Shown one piece after another: positions 26,967-37,834 of a DNA stretch of 64,000 bases. The translations under genes were made by a program, and so were the position numbers. The stretch comes from Dillenia suffruticosa (Eukaryota > Streptophyta > Magnoliopsida > Dilleniales > Dilleniaceae), in assembly GCA_033439265.1 (NCBI GenBank), contig JAVTVX010000013.1, positions 24,138,000 to 24,201,999 on the forward strand, read 5' to 3'. Position 1 is the stretch's first letter, and every line of letters starts with the position of its first letter. The notes under the pieces were generated by a model. That model made no database searches. It saw nothing but the letters and a program-made list of their open reading frames with translations, and was not told the origin of the DNA.

Positions 26967-27672
26967 GAGTTCTATATAGAATTAATCTAGTAAAAAAAAT
27001 CTAAATGATCTTCAGGCAAAAAAAATTCCGTAAATAACCTCAAATTGTTACGAGTTAGACCCGCGACAAGCAATGTCGTGAATTGAATTCGCGATATACT
27101 CCACCTGTGGCTATTGGGGAGGGAGGGAGATGACTTCCGCAGCTGTGGGCGGTAGTGGGGGAGGGAGAGTGAGGCTCCCGCGGCAGTGGGGGAGGGAGAG
27201 AGAGGGATCCCGCGGCAGTGGGAGAGAGAGGAGTGCTGTAAGGGGAGAGAGAGGAGTGGCACGGGGGAGGAAAAAGAGAGGGAGGAGTGCTAGGGGGAGA
27301 GAGAGAGAGAGAGAAGTGCCGCAGTAGGGGAGGAGTGTCGTGGGGGGAGAGAGAGTGAGGGGCGCAGCACCGCGTGGGGCAGAGAGGAGCACAGTGCCGC
27401 GGGGAGAGAGGGAGAGCGTAGCGCATGAGGGCGGGAGAGCGCGAGAGAGGGAGAGCATAGCGCCACGGGTGGAGAAGCGCCGTTGTGTCGTGTCTTCAAG
27501 ACGTAACTCCTGTGATGCTGCCACGTGACTAAATCGTGGGTTCAACTTGTGACATAGCATGTCACGGGTCCAATCCGTGATAAATAAGGTCATATACAGA
27601 ATTTTTTGGGGCCGAAGGTCATTTAAAAATCTTTTTATTAGGTTAATTTCGTACAAATCTTTTCAAATTGAA
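26967..27672. mobile_element. Fold-back/MITE-like element with about 150-bp inverted arms
   Basis: The left arm (about 26967-27118) matches the reverse complement of the right arm (about 27510-27672) over its length. Paired landmarks are TAATCTAGTAAAA with TAACCTAATAAAA, AAATGATCTTCAGGC with AAATGACCTTCGGCC, and GACCCGCGACAAGCAATGTC with GACCCGTGACATGCTATGTC. Identity by eye is about 70-80%. The core (27119-27509) is GC-rich, purine-biased minisatellite DNA. No transposase is encoded, so it would be a non-autonomous element. No clear target-site duplication was found. It ends about 300 bp upstream of the ACX4 start codon. Confidence 0.75.
27119..27509 (+). repeat. GC-rich purine minisatellite core
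   Basis: Variants of GCGGCAGTGGGGGAGGGAG repeat near 27146, 27179 and 27212, then decay into (GA)n-rich units separated by short CGC-containing words. It is strikingly GC-rich in an AT-rich spacer. All six frames are nearly open here only because of the low-complexity composition. Confidence 0.75.
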
Positions 27673-27777
27673 TTAATCAGACAAATTTCAAATATTGATA
27701 TGTGAAAATAAAATAAAAAATAGAAAATTATGGATCAAATATTTCTTTTGATTTGTTTTTAAATTGTTTTCTCTTTC

Positions 27778-27789
27778 TGCCACGTGGCA
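27778..27789. promoter_or_regulatory. Perfect palindromic G-box upstream of ACX4
   Basis: TGCCACGTGGCA is a 12-bp perfect palindrome centred on CACGTG, about 175 bp upstream of the ACX4 ATG and 75 bp upstream of its TATA word. G-boxes with this flank are classical bZIP (HY5/GBF/ABF) and some bHLH sites in plants. Function here is inferred from position and sequence only. Confidence 0.55.
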
Positions 27790-27863
27790 AGCTAATCGTA
27801 GAAAACTGACCGAATGATCTGACGACCGTTGTGCCGCAGCTTTTGCAAGCTCCGTCCCTCTTC

Positions 27864-27870
27864 ATATAAA
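27864..27870 (+). promoter_or_regulatory. ACX4 TATA-box candidate
   Basis: ATATAAA lies 94 bp upstream of the ATG at 27964. This leaves room for a short TC-rich leader of about 60 nt. Confidence 0.5.
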
Positions 27871-27904
27871 TTGTAAATCCAATTAACTTCACACTCCTTT
27901 CCCT

Positions 27905-28072
27905 CCTCTCTCTGCTTAATTTCTTCACAGAAGCCGTAAGTCCTCTTACATCTCTCAATCACCATGACGATTCATCCATCTTCAGATCGAGGTTTGACTC
28001 TCTCTCTCTCTCTGCTTAATTTCTTCAGAGAAGCCCTAATTCCTCTCACCATCTCAATCACCCCGACCATAC
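27905..28072 (+). repeat. Tandem duplication of the ACX4 leader, 100-bp period
   Basis: TCTCTGCTTAATTTCTTCA..GAAGCC is present at about 27909 and again at about 28009, followed by a matching TCCTCT..CTCAATCACC stretch. The first copy contains the ACX4 ATG (CACCATGACG); the second reads CACCCCGACC and has no ATG. The second copy lies in intron 1. Confidence 0.75.
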
Positions 28073-31000
28073 GCCCTACTTGACTCTCTCTCTCTCTCTC
28101 CCTCTCTGTATGTTCTACGAGCTTTTGATTGTTGCAGAGTTGATTTTTTATGCGATTTGGTTCGTATTCACTACGCGATTAAGCTTTAAATTTGAAGTCT
28201 TTAGTTATAAGACTGGATTCGAAGAATTGATTGTCTTCATGTTCTTGACTGACCATAGTATATACCTTAAATCGTAGACTATCATTCAGGCCTTCTTAAG
28301 AAAGCATACATATCTGGAAGTACAATTAGGTTTGAGACTTGAAAGCGTGATATTTGTTCATTATCACCCACTATAAGTATACCATCATATATTGAGGTTT
28401 GTTGCGGTTAATTATGGAAGGTAGAATGAGTGAATATAATTGGGAATTGTTGCGGTAATTCACTTGGTTTAATAACTGTAAAGAGGTCACCAATGACATG
28501 TAAATTGTTCTGTTATGGTGATGCTAGTTGCTCTCTTTCCTTATTTTTTCCCCTTTTTTTGAATTCCAGACTATTGTAAATTGCCATAGATTTGTCCCTT
28601 ACTATTATTATACTATTATATTTATTTCAATTGGTTTGTTTTTTTTGACTATTTTGCTTCTTGCTTTTTGAATCGTGGGGTAACCTTAATCTTTCATACA
28701 GATAATCGCAAGGATAAAATGAGCTCTTATTTCAATCTCCCACCATTGGATGTTTCCATTGCATTTCCCCAGGCAACTCCAGCATCTGTTTTCCCTCCTT
28801 GCTGTAAGAGACTCTCGAAGTTTACTTCTATTCAACATTTTAATTTTAATCCGATGATTTTGCAAGTTATTTATTGGTGTTTCTTTCATTGAGAATGTTA
28901 AGGCTAGATACTAGCCAGGAAATTTCAATTTTCTCCTTTCTTAAATTTGTTACTGCTTCTACTTGCATTATGTAATTTAATTTATTAGTTCTGTTAAAAT
29001 TGCAAAGCATCCAATGGACACCACGCTTACTAAATGATTCTGGTTGTTTAAAAATTACAGCTTCAGACTATTATCAGTTTGATGATCTATTAACTCCAGA
29101 GGAGCGGGCCATCAGGATGAAAGTAAGACAGTGTATGGAAACAGAGGTTGCTCCAGTTATGGCCAGGGTATCTACTTTGACTTTTCTTTACTCTTAGTTT
29201 GTTACTGAGATTTATGGTAGGACATCTTAGGCTTCTCATTCGTACTTGTCTTTGCATGTTTTCCAAGGTAAACTAGTCAAATTAGCCCTTTGCACTTCAT
29301 AAATTTTGATATTGAGAGAAAACTGAGATACAGCTTGTGGATACTTTTTCCAGTACTGGGAGAAAGCAGAGTTTCCATTTCATATTATTCCAAAGATTGC
29401 TGCATTGGGCATTGCTGGTGGAACTATTAAGGTGATTTCTAGAATTTTCTTTTGCATAATTTAGTTCTTTCCTTAAATATGAAAGCTGTTGGATGTCTGA
29501 TTTGGAGTTTTCTTGATCCTTCAGGGATATGGATGTCCAGGAATGTCCATTACTGGAAGTGCTATCGCAACTGCAGAATTTGCTAGAGTTGATGCCAGCT
29601 GCAGTACATTTTTTTCAGTGCATTCTTCTCTTGCAATGCTCACCATTGGTAAGCCACGTACCCCACCCTAAACAAAATGTCTAAACCTAATATTTGTTTT
29701 CTATATCTGCAACTGTTGTTAGATGTCTTTCATATATGAGTTGCTGGATTACTAAGTTTAGTGATGTAATGTCAAGCGTAGCACTCTGTGGGTCCGAGGC
29801 ACAGAAGCAGAAATATTTACCTTCTTTGGCAAAATTTAAAACAGTGGCTTGTTGGGTGAGTCTCTTGTAGGTACAGATATTGAATTCAGATTATGGCTGC
29901 CCTTATTGTGCTATAGTTACTTACATATGTTTGCCCACTTCTTAGGCATTGACTGAGCCTGACTATGGAAGTGATGCAAGTGCATTGAAAACAACAGCAA
30001 CTAAGGTCCCAGATTCTCCTACCTTCTGTTGTCCATTCTTGTCACTGGTTTAATTTGTTTGTTAAGCTATTTATCTTTGGAGTTCTTGATGGGTGTTACA
30101 TGATGATGTTGAGATGATCAGGTGGAAGGAGGTTGGATACTAGAAGGTCAGAAACGGTGGATTGGGAACAGCACTTTTGCTGATTTGTTGGTTATTTATG
30201 CCAGAAATACAACCACTAATCAGATAAACTGGTATTTGAACTGCCTACTGCTCAATCCCTTGTGTGCATTAATAAAGTTAATGTAATATGACAGTGATGA
30301 ATTTGCCAGACTGGAATGGACTAATCTACCTTGTAAAAATAAGAGATAATTTGACAGAATCCGAAAGAAAAATTTCTAAATTTCTGCATTTGCAATCTAT
30401 TAACATTATATTCTAGCGCCTGTTTTAGAAGTCACATGTTGTTTTCCAATGTATATGGGTTTACTTGCTTGCAGCCATATCATTGTTACTAACTTTTGCT
30501 GCAAAGGCAAGTTGAATGAGGGCAACTGGTATTTAGCAACAAAAGCTTATATCATCCCATGATGAAGAATATTTTCTTAATCTGCTCAACAGATTCTGGA
30601 TTTACTTACTATTTTATGTCTTAAGTATTGATATGAATTCGAACAGCATAAAATAATACTTAATATTTGTACTGTATCTCTTGCTTATTTCAGTTATATA
30701 GTGAAAAAGGACGAACCTGGTCTAACAGCTACTAAAATTGAAAATAAGATTGGGTTGCGAATTGTTCAAAATGGAGACATTCTCTTAAACAGAGTGTTTG
30801 TCCCTGACGAGGACAGACTACCTGGTGCGAATTCTTTTCAGGATACAAATAAGGTATGTTGCTATCAAGTTTTTTAGAAGGTGTTTGTTCTCTGCGGATA
30901 TTATGACCCTCTGCTGATACTGATCTTAACCTCCTTAGATCATCATCTCAGTAGTGTAAATTATGGGTAGAATGGCTTTTCTGACAGTGGAGTTGGTTAT

Positions 31001-32775
31001 TGTTATTTGTCATCTATTGACTTCTGACTCCACCAGGGGTACTAAGGAGTTCAATGTCAATGTGATGAATGATTATCTTCAATCTTTCTTTATCTTTGGA
31101 TTTGTGCCTGTGAGAAATCCACTTTGCCCTTCAAAATTTTTGTTTTCATCTCATTAATTGAAGAAAAGAATGCTGAAACAGTGAAACTAAATCAGCAACT
31201 TTGGCACCCCCTGAAGAAAAAAGAAAAAAAAAGAAAGGAAAAACCTTGATGCACTTAGGTATTTTCATACAGCAACAGCCTGAGCATTAATCCCAAAATT
31301 TGGGGTCGACACTTAGGTATTTTCATCTGTGAGAATGATGATGACTTTCTCAGGCTTCTTCTACCATAAGTGCTTTTGCATGTGCCTTTATTGATTTCCT
31401 TATTGGATGTGCTCTAATTATTAACAGTAGCATAATCTGTGGCTTTAAACTGTTTATAAAGAATAGGATTCGTTTTGTGAACAAGGTTCTTAGGAACCAT
31501 GAAATCAGATGACCACTTAGAATTAGAGAGGGGCTGAGTGCTGTGAGGATGCAATTTGTAGAAATAGTGAAATCATATCTCTTTGAATGTTTTTGAGTAT
31601 TTGTTTGAGTTGGCCATTTGAGAGACAAATATCAGAGAGATGAAATAATATACATATATAGTTAAAATTTTAAAACAAAAATAGTGAAAATAACATTTAA
31701 AAAAAATGACAAGAGTGATGATTTAACTTGTGATTCTTAGTTTCCTTCCCCCCCTTTAAATTTCTTCCGTTTTCTTCCCAAAGCTGGATAGATTTCTGCC
31801 TTTTCCCCTCCCAAATTGTGGCTTATTCTTGTGGAAGTTTGCTCACATGGCTAGCATGCGTAGATCTGCAAGTTGTCTTTTGATGGCTTTTCTTTTGCCT
31901 TATGTATTTGGACTTTATGTATGGCATGCATTTCTTAATTGTCAAATAACTTGTTACAGAAATGATGTTCATAAATAGGTCCTTGCAGTTTCTCGTATTA
32001 TGGTTGCCTGGCAACCCATCGGCATTTCAATGGGTATTTATGATGTGTGCCACAGGTATTCAGCTACACTCAATCGGCATTGTATGTACTGTTTCTTTTT
32101 TGCTTTATCAGTAAGCCTTATGCTAAAGTTTGAGAGCTGAATCAGGTATCTCAAAGAGAGGATGCAGTTTGGAGCACCATTGGCAGCTTTCCAACTTAAC
32201 CAGCAGAAACTTGTACAGATGTTGGGTAATGTTCAAGCAATGCTTCTAGTAGGATGGCGCCTATGCAAGTTGTATGACAATGGGAAAATGACTCCTGGCC
32301 ATGCCAGCTTGGCAAAGGTAACAGCCCATCTGCATAATGTGCTTGTCATTTTCAAATATATTGCCTAACATAATCCAAATATTAATGCTCAGTCATGGAT
32401 CACCTCAAAAGCAAGGGAGACTGCAGCTCTTGGACGGGAGCTGCTGGGTGGCAATGGAATCTTGGGTGACTTCTTAGTTGCAAAGGTATTGTTAGAAATT
32501 TTGTTGCTAGCTTTAAGCATTAAGGGACTCATGAAGGCATTAGATTCAAATGAAGTTTCAGAAATCTCAGGATGTAGACAGATCCATATGGGACCCTAAT
32601 TTTGACAATTTGACTGTTGAAATGCTTGATTGTTGCATTTCAGGCATTCTGTGACTTGGAGCCAGTTTACACATATGAAGGCACGTATGATATCAACACC
32701 TTGGTCACTGGTAGGGAAATTACAGGAATTGCTAGCTTCAAGCCACCACTTTTGAACAAGCAGAGTCGCCTGTAG
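27964..32775 (+). CDS. ACX4: Peroxisomal short-chain acyl-CoA oxidase
   Basis: Thirteen exons: 27964-27991, 28702-28803, 29061-29167, 29354-29431, 29525-29648, 29782-29855, 29946-30005, 30122-30231, 30694-30853, 31979-32055, 32146-32317, 32393-32485 and 32644-32775. All introns are GT-AG and the product is 438 residues, as for known ACX4. It catalyses the FAD-dependent first step of peroxisomal beta-oxidation of short-chain acyl-CoAs, passing electrons to O2. Family landmarks include [13 protein letters not shown] helix text, [56 protein letters not shown] and [16 protein letters not shown]407 in YEGT is the likely catalytic base. The protein ends in SRL, a PTS1 peroxisomal signal. The first exon (28 nt) is short; an in-frame ATG at 28719 is an alternative start. 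The gene converges on the DOG1-like gene. Confidence 0.95.
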
Positions 32776-33772
32776 GACAGAACCTACTGATAATTGCTCG
32801 AAATACACAAGTAAAAATTCTGTTGCAGTGGATAAACAGTGCAATGAAGAGCATAAAATGGGTTTGATCTCCTTGCCCATGGATGTGTTATTGGCACATG
32901 AGGAAATGTAAACATTTTACTTCACCATAAAACTAAAGATACATTTTCCGATTTCATGATTTTGCTTGTGACACGATTCTAATCGACCTCAAGGTTGGCT
33001 TGATGGTGCTGCCCTGTAGTTTAGGATACAAGGCAGAACCTCTGGAGCTGCCTCAAGTCAAACAACTGCCCGAATACGTGTCATGGTGCAACGCAATCAA
33101 TATATTCGCTTGAAACTTCCCTTGGTTTTTTAGAGTTGAGTATTACAGCAGATTATTGTCCTTTTAATCAAAATGCTATTTCTTTTTTTATAAACTATCA
33201 TTTTGGACATGTACTACAAAATCTAATTTGAATCGGATTTGATTTGATAAATTTTACATAAAATTTATTTTTATTATATATAAAATTTAAATTTAAGATT
33301 TTATTTGATTTGATAAATTTTATATAAAATTTATTTTTATTATATATAAAATTTAAATTCAATATTTTATTTTAAAGGAACGATGATAAAAGTATTGGTA
33401 GACGAACTAAAGCAACGTTTAAAATGCTCTTTCTTAAAAAGTGCTCTTTAAATTAAAAATAGTCTGACCCTGAAGGAGATAAAAGGAGAGGAAAGAGTTG
33501 GAAGAAAAGTTAAGGAGAAAGCTGAATGGAACAAATCATTCTTGAAAGCTGCCAAATATTTAAATAGGTACTTAATGACATACTTGATGAACCCTAACCG
33601 ACAAATCATTCTTGAAAGCTGAATGGACCGCTTACACCCGTTGCTGCAATTTGTAGGTTCAAAATTTCTGCCACCAAAAACCAAAAACCAAAAACTTTCT
33701 TCTACTTTCTGCCTAAACAGTGCCGTTAATACATTGTACACACACAAAACTGCACTACAGTCTTGCATTTCT
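32776..33772. other. Convergent 3' spacer between ACX4 and the DOG1-like gene
   Basis: This contains both 3' UTRs and AT-rich DNA. ACAAATCATTCTTGAAAGCTG occurs twice (about 33534 and 33602), a small direct repeat. No gene was found. Confidence 0.5.
33241..33372. repeat. 66-bp AT-rich tandem duplication
   Basis: Two adjacent copies begin GATTTGATAAATTTTA at 33241 and 33307. They share most of their sequence, including ATTTTTATTATATATAAAAT. It lies in the ACX4/DOG1-like convergent spacer. Confidence 0.85.
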
Positions 33773-34495
33773 TCACGATCGTCCCTCTGCTTCTCTCTTC
33801 AACCCCCAAAACCGAATCCTTGCCTGTAAAAGCGTCGCCGCCGCCAGAAACCTCACGTTTTGCGGCGGAGTCAGTATCTCCACTACCCTCGCTGACGTGC
33901 TCGTTCTCAATGAGTCTGCATTTCCGACCAAAGTCGTCATTGATGTTCTTAGCGGCCCCAACACAACGTTGAAATTCGCAACCGCCCCTTTCTCTCCTCT
34001 CCCCGCTCTCCTCGCAGCGGCTAATAACGGCGGCGCCGCCAGACTCTCTTGAATCCTTGCCAGTTCGTCATCCAATGCTCTCTCTTCCATTCTCGTCTCC
34101 TCCTTCAACCTAGTAATTCTATGAATCTGTTCCTCGGATAGATCAAAGACAACCTCGGCCACGAGACGGAAGGCGAGGCTGGGCTTGAAGCCTGCAATCC
34201 AGAGGAAAGTATGTTCGAGAGGAGTGAGCCAGGGAGGAGAGAAGACGGAGAAGACGTCGCATTGAGCGACCTTGGATTTTTCTTCGTAGTATTGTTGGTA
34301 GTGAGAGAGGACTCGTGCGGTAAGGTCTCGGAGATAGTCATCACTTGGATCGTCTGAGGCGCATTGGGCTGAGAGGAGCTCGTCTAGGTAGTGTTCTTGG
34401 CGAACTAGCCAGCTTTCAAGAAAGGTTTCGAATGTGCCTGCATTGCCGCTGGAAGTTGAGGTAGAGAGAGTTCTACTTGAGGAACCAGTAGCCAT
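33773..34495 (-). CDS. DOG1-like (DELAY OF GERMINATION) domain protein
   Basis: A single-exon frame of 240 residues starts at the ATG at 34495. A short Ser/Thr-rich N-terminus is followed by the DOG1 domain. Visible hallmarks are FLESWLVRQEHYLDEL (25-40), HYQQYYEEKS (65-74) and the tryptophan-containing block PPWLTPLEHTFLWIAGFKPS (87-106). Next come the DLSEEQ..R..LKEETR..E helices and a C-terminal helix. The domain also occurs at the C-terminus of TGA bZIP factors, but no bZIP is present here. DOG1-family members modulate seed dormancy and act with PP2C phosphatases and heme in Arabidopsis; the role of this paralog is not established. Its closest relatives are probably DOG1-like 4-type proteins. 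The last 15-20 residues look poorly conserved. Confidence 0.88.
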   Translation of the reverse strand: MATGSSSRTLSTSTSSGNAGTFETFLESWLVRQEHYLDELLSAQCASDDPSDDYLRDLTARVLSHYQQYYEEKSKVAQCDVFSVFSPPWLTPLEHTFLWIAGFKPSLAFRLVAEVVFDLSEEQIHRITRLKEETRMEERALDDELARIQESLAAPPLLAAARRAGRGEKGAVANFNVVLGPLRTSMTTLVGNADSLRTSTSARVVEILTPPQNVRFLAAATLLQARIRFWGLKREAEGRS

Positions 34496-34576
34496 TACAT
34501 TATTTTTGCATAAATTGTTGAAATTGAGAGGGGAGAGAGAGAGAAAGGGAGCGAATTGGAGGGAAGGCTTCCAATC

Positions 34577-34585
34577 CTATTTATA
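34577..34585 (-). promoter_or_regulatory. TATA box of the DOG1-like gene
   Basis: On the minus strand, TATAAATAG lies about 85 bp upstream of the ATG at 34495, followed by a GA/TC-rich leader. This is a canonical plant TATA box. Confidence 0.6.
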
Positions 34586-35617
34586 ATACGAGGAAGAGGA
34601 AGCGGCAAAACATTTTCTTTTCTTCTTTATTTTTGTTTTGGTTTTTGTTTTTTGTTTGAGGCGGAGAAGACGATGTCTATTGTTACGTTGCTTAACGGGA
34701 AAGCAGCCCGTACCCGTAGCCGTACAGATGGGTCCGAGAGAGGGCGAAGTCCACAGGTGAACAACCCGACAAAAGAGTAAGTTTAATCTCAAAAAACGAA
34801 CCCATAAGATGAAATCAACCTATTTTGCTTTTTAAAAAAAGCCCATTTAGCTAATTGTGAACACTATTAAATTAGGAGACATTTTCACCTTTGATAAACT
34901 TTTTTATAATAATTATATATTTTTTTCCTTTTTTTATAAAGAGGAAAGAAAGGAGAAGGAAAGTTGGCCAAAATAGAGAAAAACATAAATCTTCTCATGT
35001 TCTATATTGTTGAATTTTTTTTTTTTTGGTACTTTTAATCTTTCTTTACACGGTATACTAACATTTACCCCCACTCTATGGTGGAGAAATTGCTTGCTAC
35101 ATATATATAAAATGGGTGAAAAATTAGGGAATTAATATTTTATCTCATTTTTCTCTTTATCACGTATTTTTCGAGCGAATACTCTGAATTTAAAAATTAA
35201 ATTTTTTAACTAATTCATAGAAATTAATAAAAAAATTGTGTGTTCAAAAATTATTACTATTTAATTTTTGGAAATAGTTAAAAAAAACATTTTTCTGTAA
35301 CATGGTAAGATTCATGAATGTGGTATTTTCACTAAATTCATAACACTAACTGCCAAGTGAACACAGGCTAAAAGGATATCGCATGAAAGATTGTGCACTC
35401 GAAAATCGTCGGCCAACTCCATTAGACACCTCAACCTTGAACTAACACTATAGTATATCGAATTTTTTTGAATTAGGTGATCAAAAACACTCGATCTCTT
35501 TAATCAAAATCTCGAATTTAAATTTTAAAAATGATAAAAAAAGATTTGAGAGAGTCGATTTCTAAAAATATGTCCTATAGTATTCGAACCGAATTAATGA
35601 GATAAAATCCAGATATC
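34586..35617. other. Spacer upstream of the DOG1-like gene
   Basis: AT-rich DNA with T-runs. No gene or clear repeat was recognised apart from the adjacent LTR. Confidence 0.45.
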
Positions 35618-36100
35618 GATAGTGTCACGTCCCGACTCTTCCGTCGATCACGTAACAACCGTCGCGTTATCTCGACATACGGATATGACCTCCCTATACT
35701 GAGATAGCGCAAGACATTCCAATTACACAATAAATTTTCGAAAATGTAAAATCCGTCAAAATAAGGAATCATAGAATCAATACACATGCAAGGAGCCTAT
35801 CCGGCTCATCCCTGTACATATAAGCATACATCAGCACACATTTGGGGATGGGATCCTGTATATGCATGCATACAGTGTGGCCATCCCAGTCAATCCAAAG
35901 TTTTCAAGCATTTCATAGAGTTTACAAGAGATGGAGAAGGTGATGAAGGAGACGAACACAGAGAGAAAGTCGGGAATAGGGAAGGAGAAAAGAAAAAGGA
36001 AAGAAGAAGAAAAGAAAGAAAAACAGAAGAAAGAAGAAAAAAAAAGTGAATGGTGGTGGATCCCACCTTTTTTTTTTTATTTTCTCAGTATTACAGATAG
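35618..36100 (+). mobile_element. Solo LTR of a retrotransposon, TSD GATAG
   Basis: The body at 35623-36095 (473 bp) begins TGTCACGTCCCGACTC and ends TATTACA, so it has TGT...ACA termini. GATAG directly precedes it (35618-35622) and GATAG directly follows it (36096-36100), a perfect 5-bp target duplication. The TGTCACG(T/C)CCCGA start is typical of plant Ty3/gypsy LTRs. A TATA-like CATATAAGCAT lies near 35816. The region 35930-36050 is GA-rich. No internal gag-pol or second LTR is in the window, so a single LTR left by recombination is the simplest reading. Confidence 0.65.
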
Positions 36101-37503
36101 TGAAATAAAAAAAACAAAAACCTATATATAGTCATAAACGACAGGACAATTGGCAAAAACCCATATAAAGTACCTTTGACCACTCAATCTAAAAAGAGTT
36201 TGATCGAGAGAGAATATCCTAATAGTCTGATAAGGAATAAATTTCTTGGTTGACTGGGCCTTCAAATTTGCATCAAAAAGATTTGGATGGGATTTGGATA
36301 CGGTTCAAACGCTTGTCAGCCTATTGTAAAGGTAATTTTTTTAACGTAATTTTTTTTTTATTTTTAAATTTTAGATCGAGATTTGATTAAAAAAATTTAA
36401 TACTCTTATCTACTAAATCGACCATTTATAAAAAGTTCCCCACCCTTACCTTGTCCTAATACCTCCCAATGCATACTCATGCTACATGACCTTAGTTCAT
36501 GAATGAAACAGATGAGAAATTAAAAATAAAATCAATTGAATTTGATACACAGCCCATTTCAGAAAGTTTTAAATGCTTTTTTATTTAATTAAAAATATAT
36601 TTAAACTAATATAAACTATTATATAAGATTTAATTTATTTAATTTTAACTCATTTATGCAGAATTAATTTAACAAGATTATAATGTTTGAAAGCTCGTGA
36701 GGGAAACTAATTGGCTTGATCTTCTCTTGCACCCATCACCAATTGTGTCCGACTGTTCTTGTTATAAATACTACTGGCTGGCATAATAGTGATAAAAAAT
36801 TCTTTGATGTCATCGCAAAATAGGCGCCCGACCATAAGTTTCCATGCAACGTAAGCGCTTTAGGGTGAATGCCGGGAGAGGGCAAAGGAAAGAAGAGTAT
36901 AACTGCATAACAAATACCTTTGCCCATTTTTCCCTTCAATTTTCATCAATCACATGCAATAATTTATTAACTATAAGTACATTAAACGAATCTGGTATAT
37001 AACTTTAAAAGTTTACTGATGCCATCAATGGTTTTGTGAATTTTTAAGTTTTGTGCGTACTTGCAAATTTTAGGCTCCAGGGAGATAATGTAGCTCTGCA
37101 CCGTCCATGTTTTCTAGAGATGCGGCGTCCTTTTGTGATCCAACAGCTCTCTCCAAGACAAACCGCCCTCCTAATGGCTCATCTCCACTTATGGTTAACA
37201 AACAAAAACACCGATGGAGAAAAACAAAAGGTCGCTCTTAGTGCCGGCGGTGACTCAGTGAGTAACCTGGCGGTGATCGTGAACCCAGTTCCGCCCGAGG
37301 CCCAGAGCCACAAGATTCCAAGTATTTGGAAAACAAAAATCCAAAACATTCAATTCGAATCCAAGACGGTCAAGAATGGGAAGCAAAAGACTTGAAACGC
37401 CCTGGAGTGTGCCCAGATAGCCTGAACTTTCGGCCCACTCACAATACTTGCATAAACAAGGGCATGCATAGATGAATCCCCCCTGTTGGTGTTACTCTTG
37501 TTG
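36101..37503. other. Spacer; possible unassigned fragment at 37050-37400
   Basis: 36101-37040 is AT-rich and shows nothing recognisable. 37050-37400 is GC-richer, and both strands have fairly long open stretches. I could not match its translation to a family. It might be a decayed gene fragment downstream of the PHF5A-like copy. Confidence 0.4.
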
Positions 37504-37834
37504 TCATCTTTTCTTGAAGCAATATTTTTTCCTTTCGTAGAAAAGATATGTTTTGGCACTCCCCGTTGACAATCTGACACCAATATCTGTCCTCCTCCCG
37601 CTGAGTACACTCTTTGCAATAATAAGCATCAGAAATTCCAACACGTCCACAGATAATGCACCGACCTTGGAAGGATCCATAGTTACATTCATCGCAGACC
37701 CTCACAAGAGTGCAAGGACGAACATATGAGTCACAGATTACGCATGTACCATCACACTTCTCACATAGACGTCGACCGGTAGCAATCCCTGGTTGCTTGC
37801 GGCACATAATTAGGTCAGGGTGATGCTTGGCCAT
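37504..37834 (-). pseudogene. Frameshifted PHF5A-like (SF3b 14b) copy
   Basis: The minus-strand frame from the ATG at 37834 begins [16 protein letters not shown] and continues through the zinc-binding [31 protein letters not shown] and YYCKEC blocks. This is the small SF3b subunit PHF5A (about 110 residues). Homology breaks after QIVN. There a 2-nt loss moves the conserved tail ([13 protein letters not shown], stop at 37504-37506) into another frame, while the original frame runs on to 37439 with unrelated residues. Other lesions are an extra arginine (GRRLCEKC) and a missing lysine before IVN. Because PHF5A is nearly invariant in eukaryotes, this is more likely a dead duplicate or retrocopy than a functional gene. 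No poly-A trace was seen. Confidence 0.8.

Noticed and set aside
27111..27656. Long overlapping open frames on both strands (up to 181 codons)
   Set aside because: They lie in the GC-rich minisatellite core of the fold-back element. The Ser/Pro/Leu and Arg/Gly/Glu repeats reflect low complexity.
35786..36049. 87-codon Lys/Glu-rich frame
   Set aside because: Lies wholly inside the solo LTR, in its GA-rich part; no gene evidence.
37051..37395. 114-codon plus-strand frame as a gene
   Set aside because: It starts at a non-ATG codon (TTG-type call), has no recognised domain, and the opposite strand is also fairly open. Kept only as an unassigned fragment.
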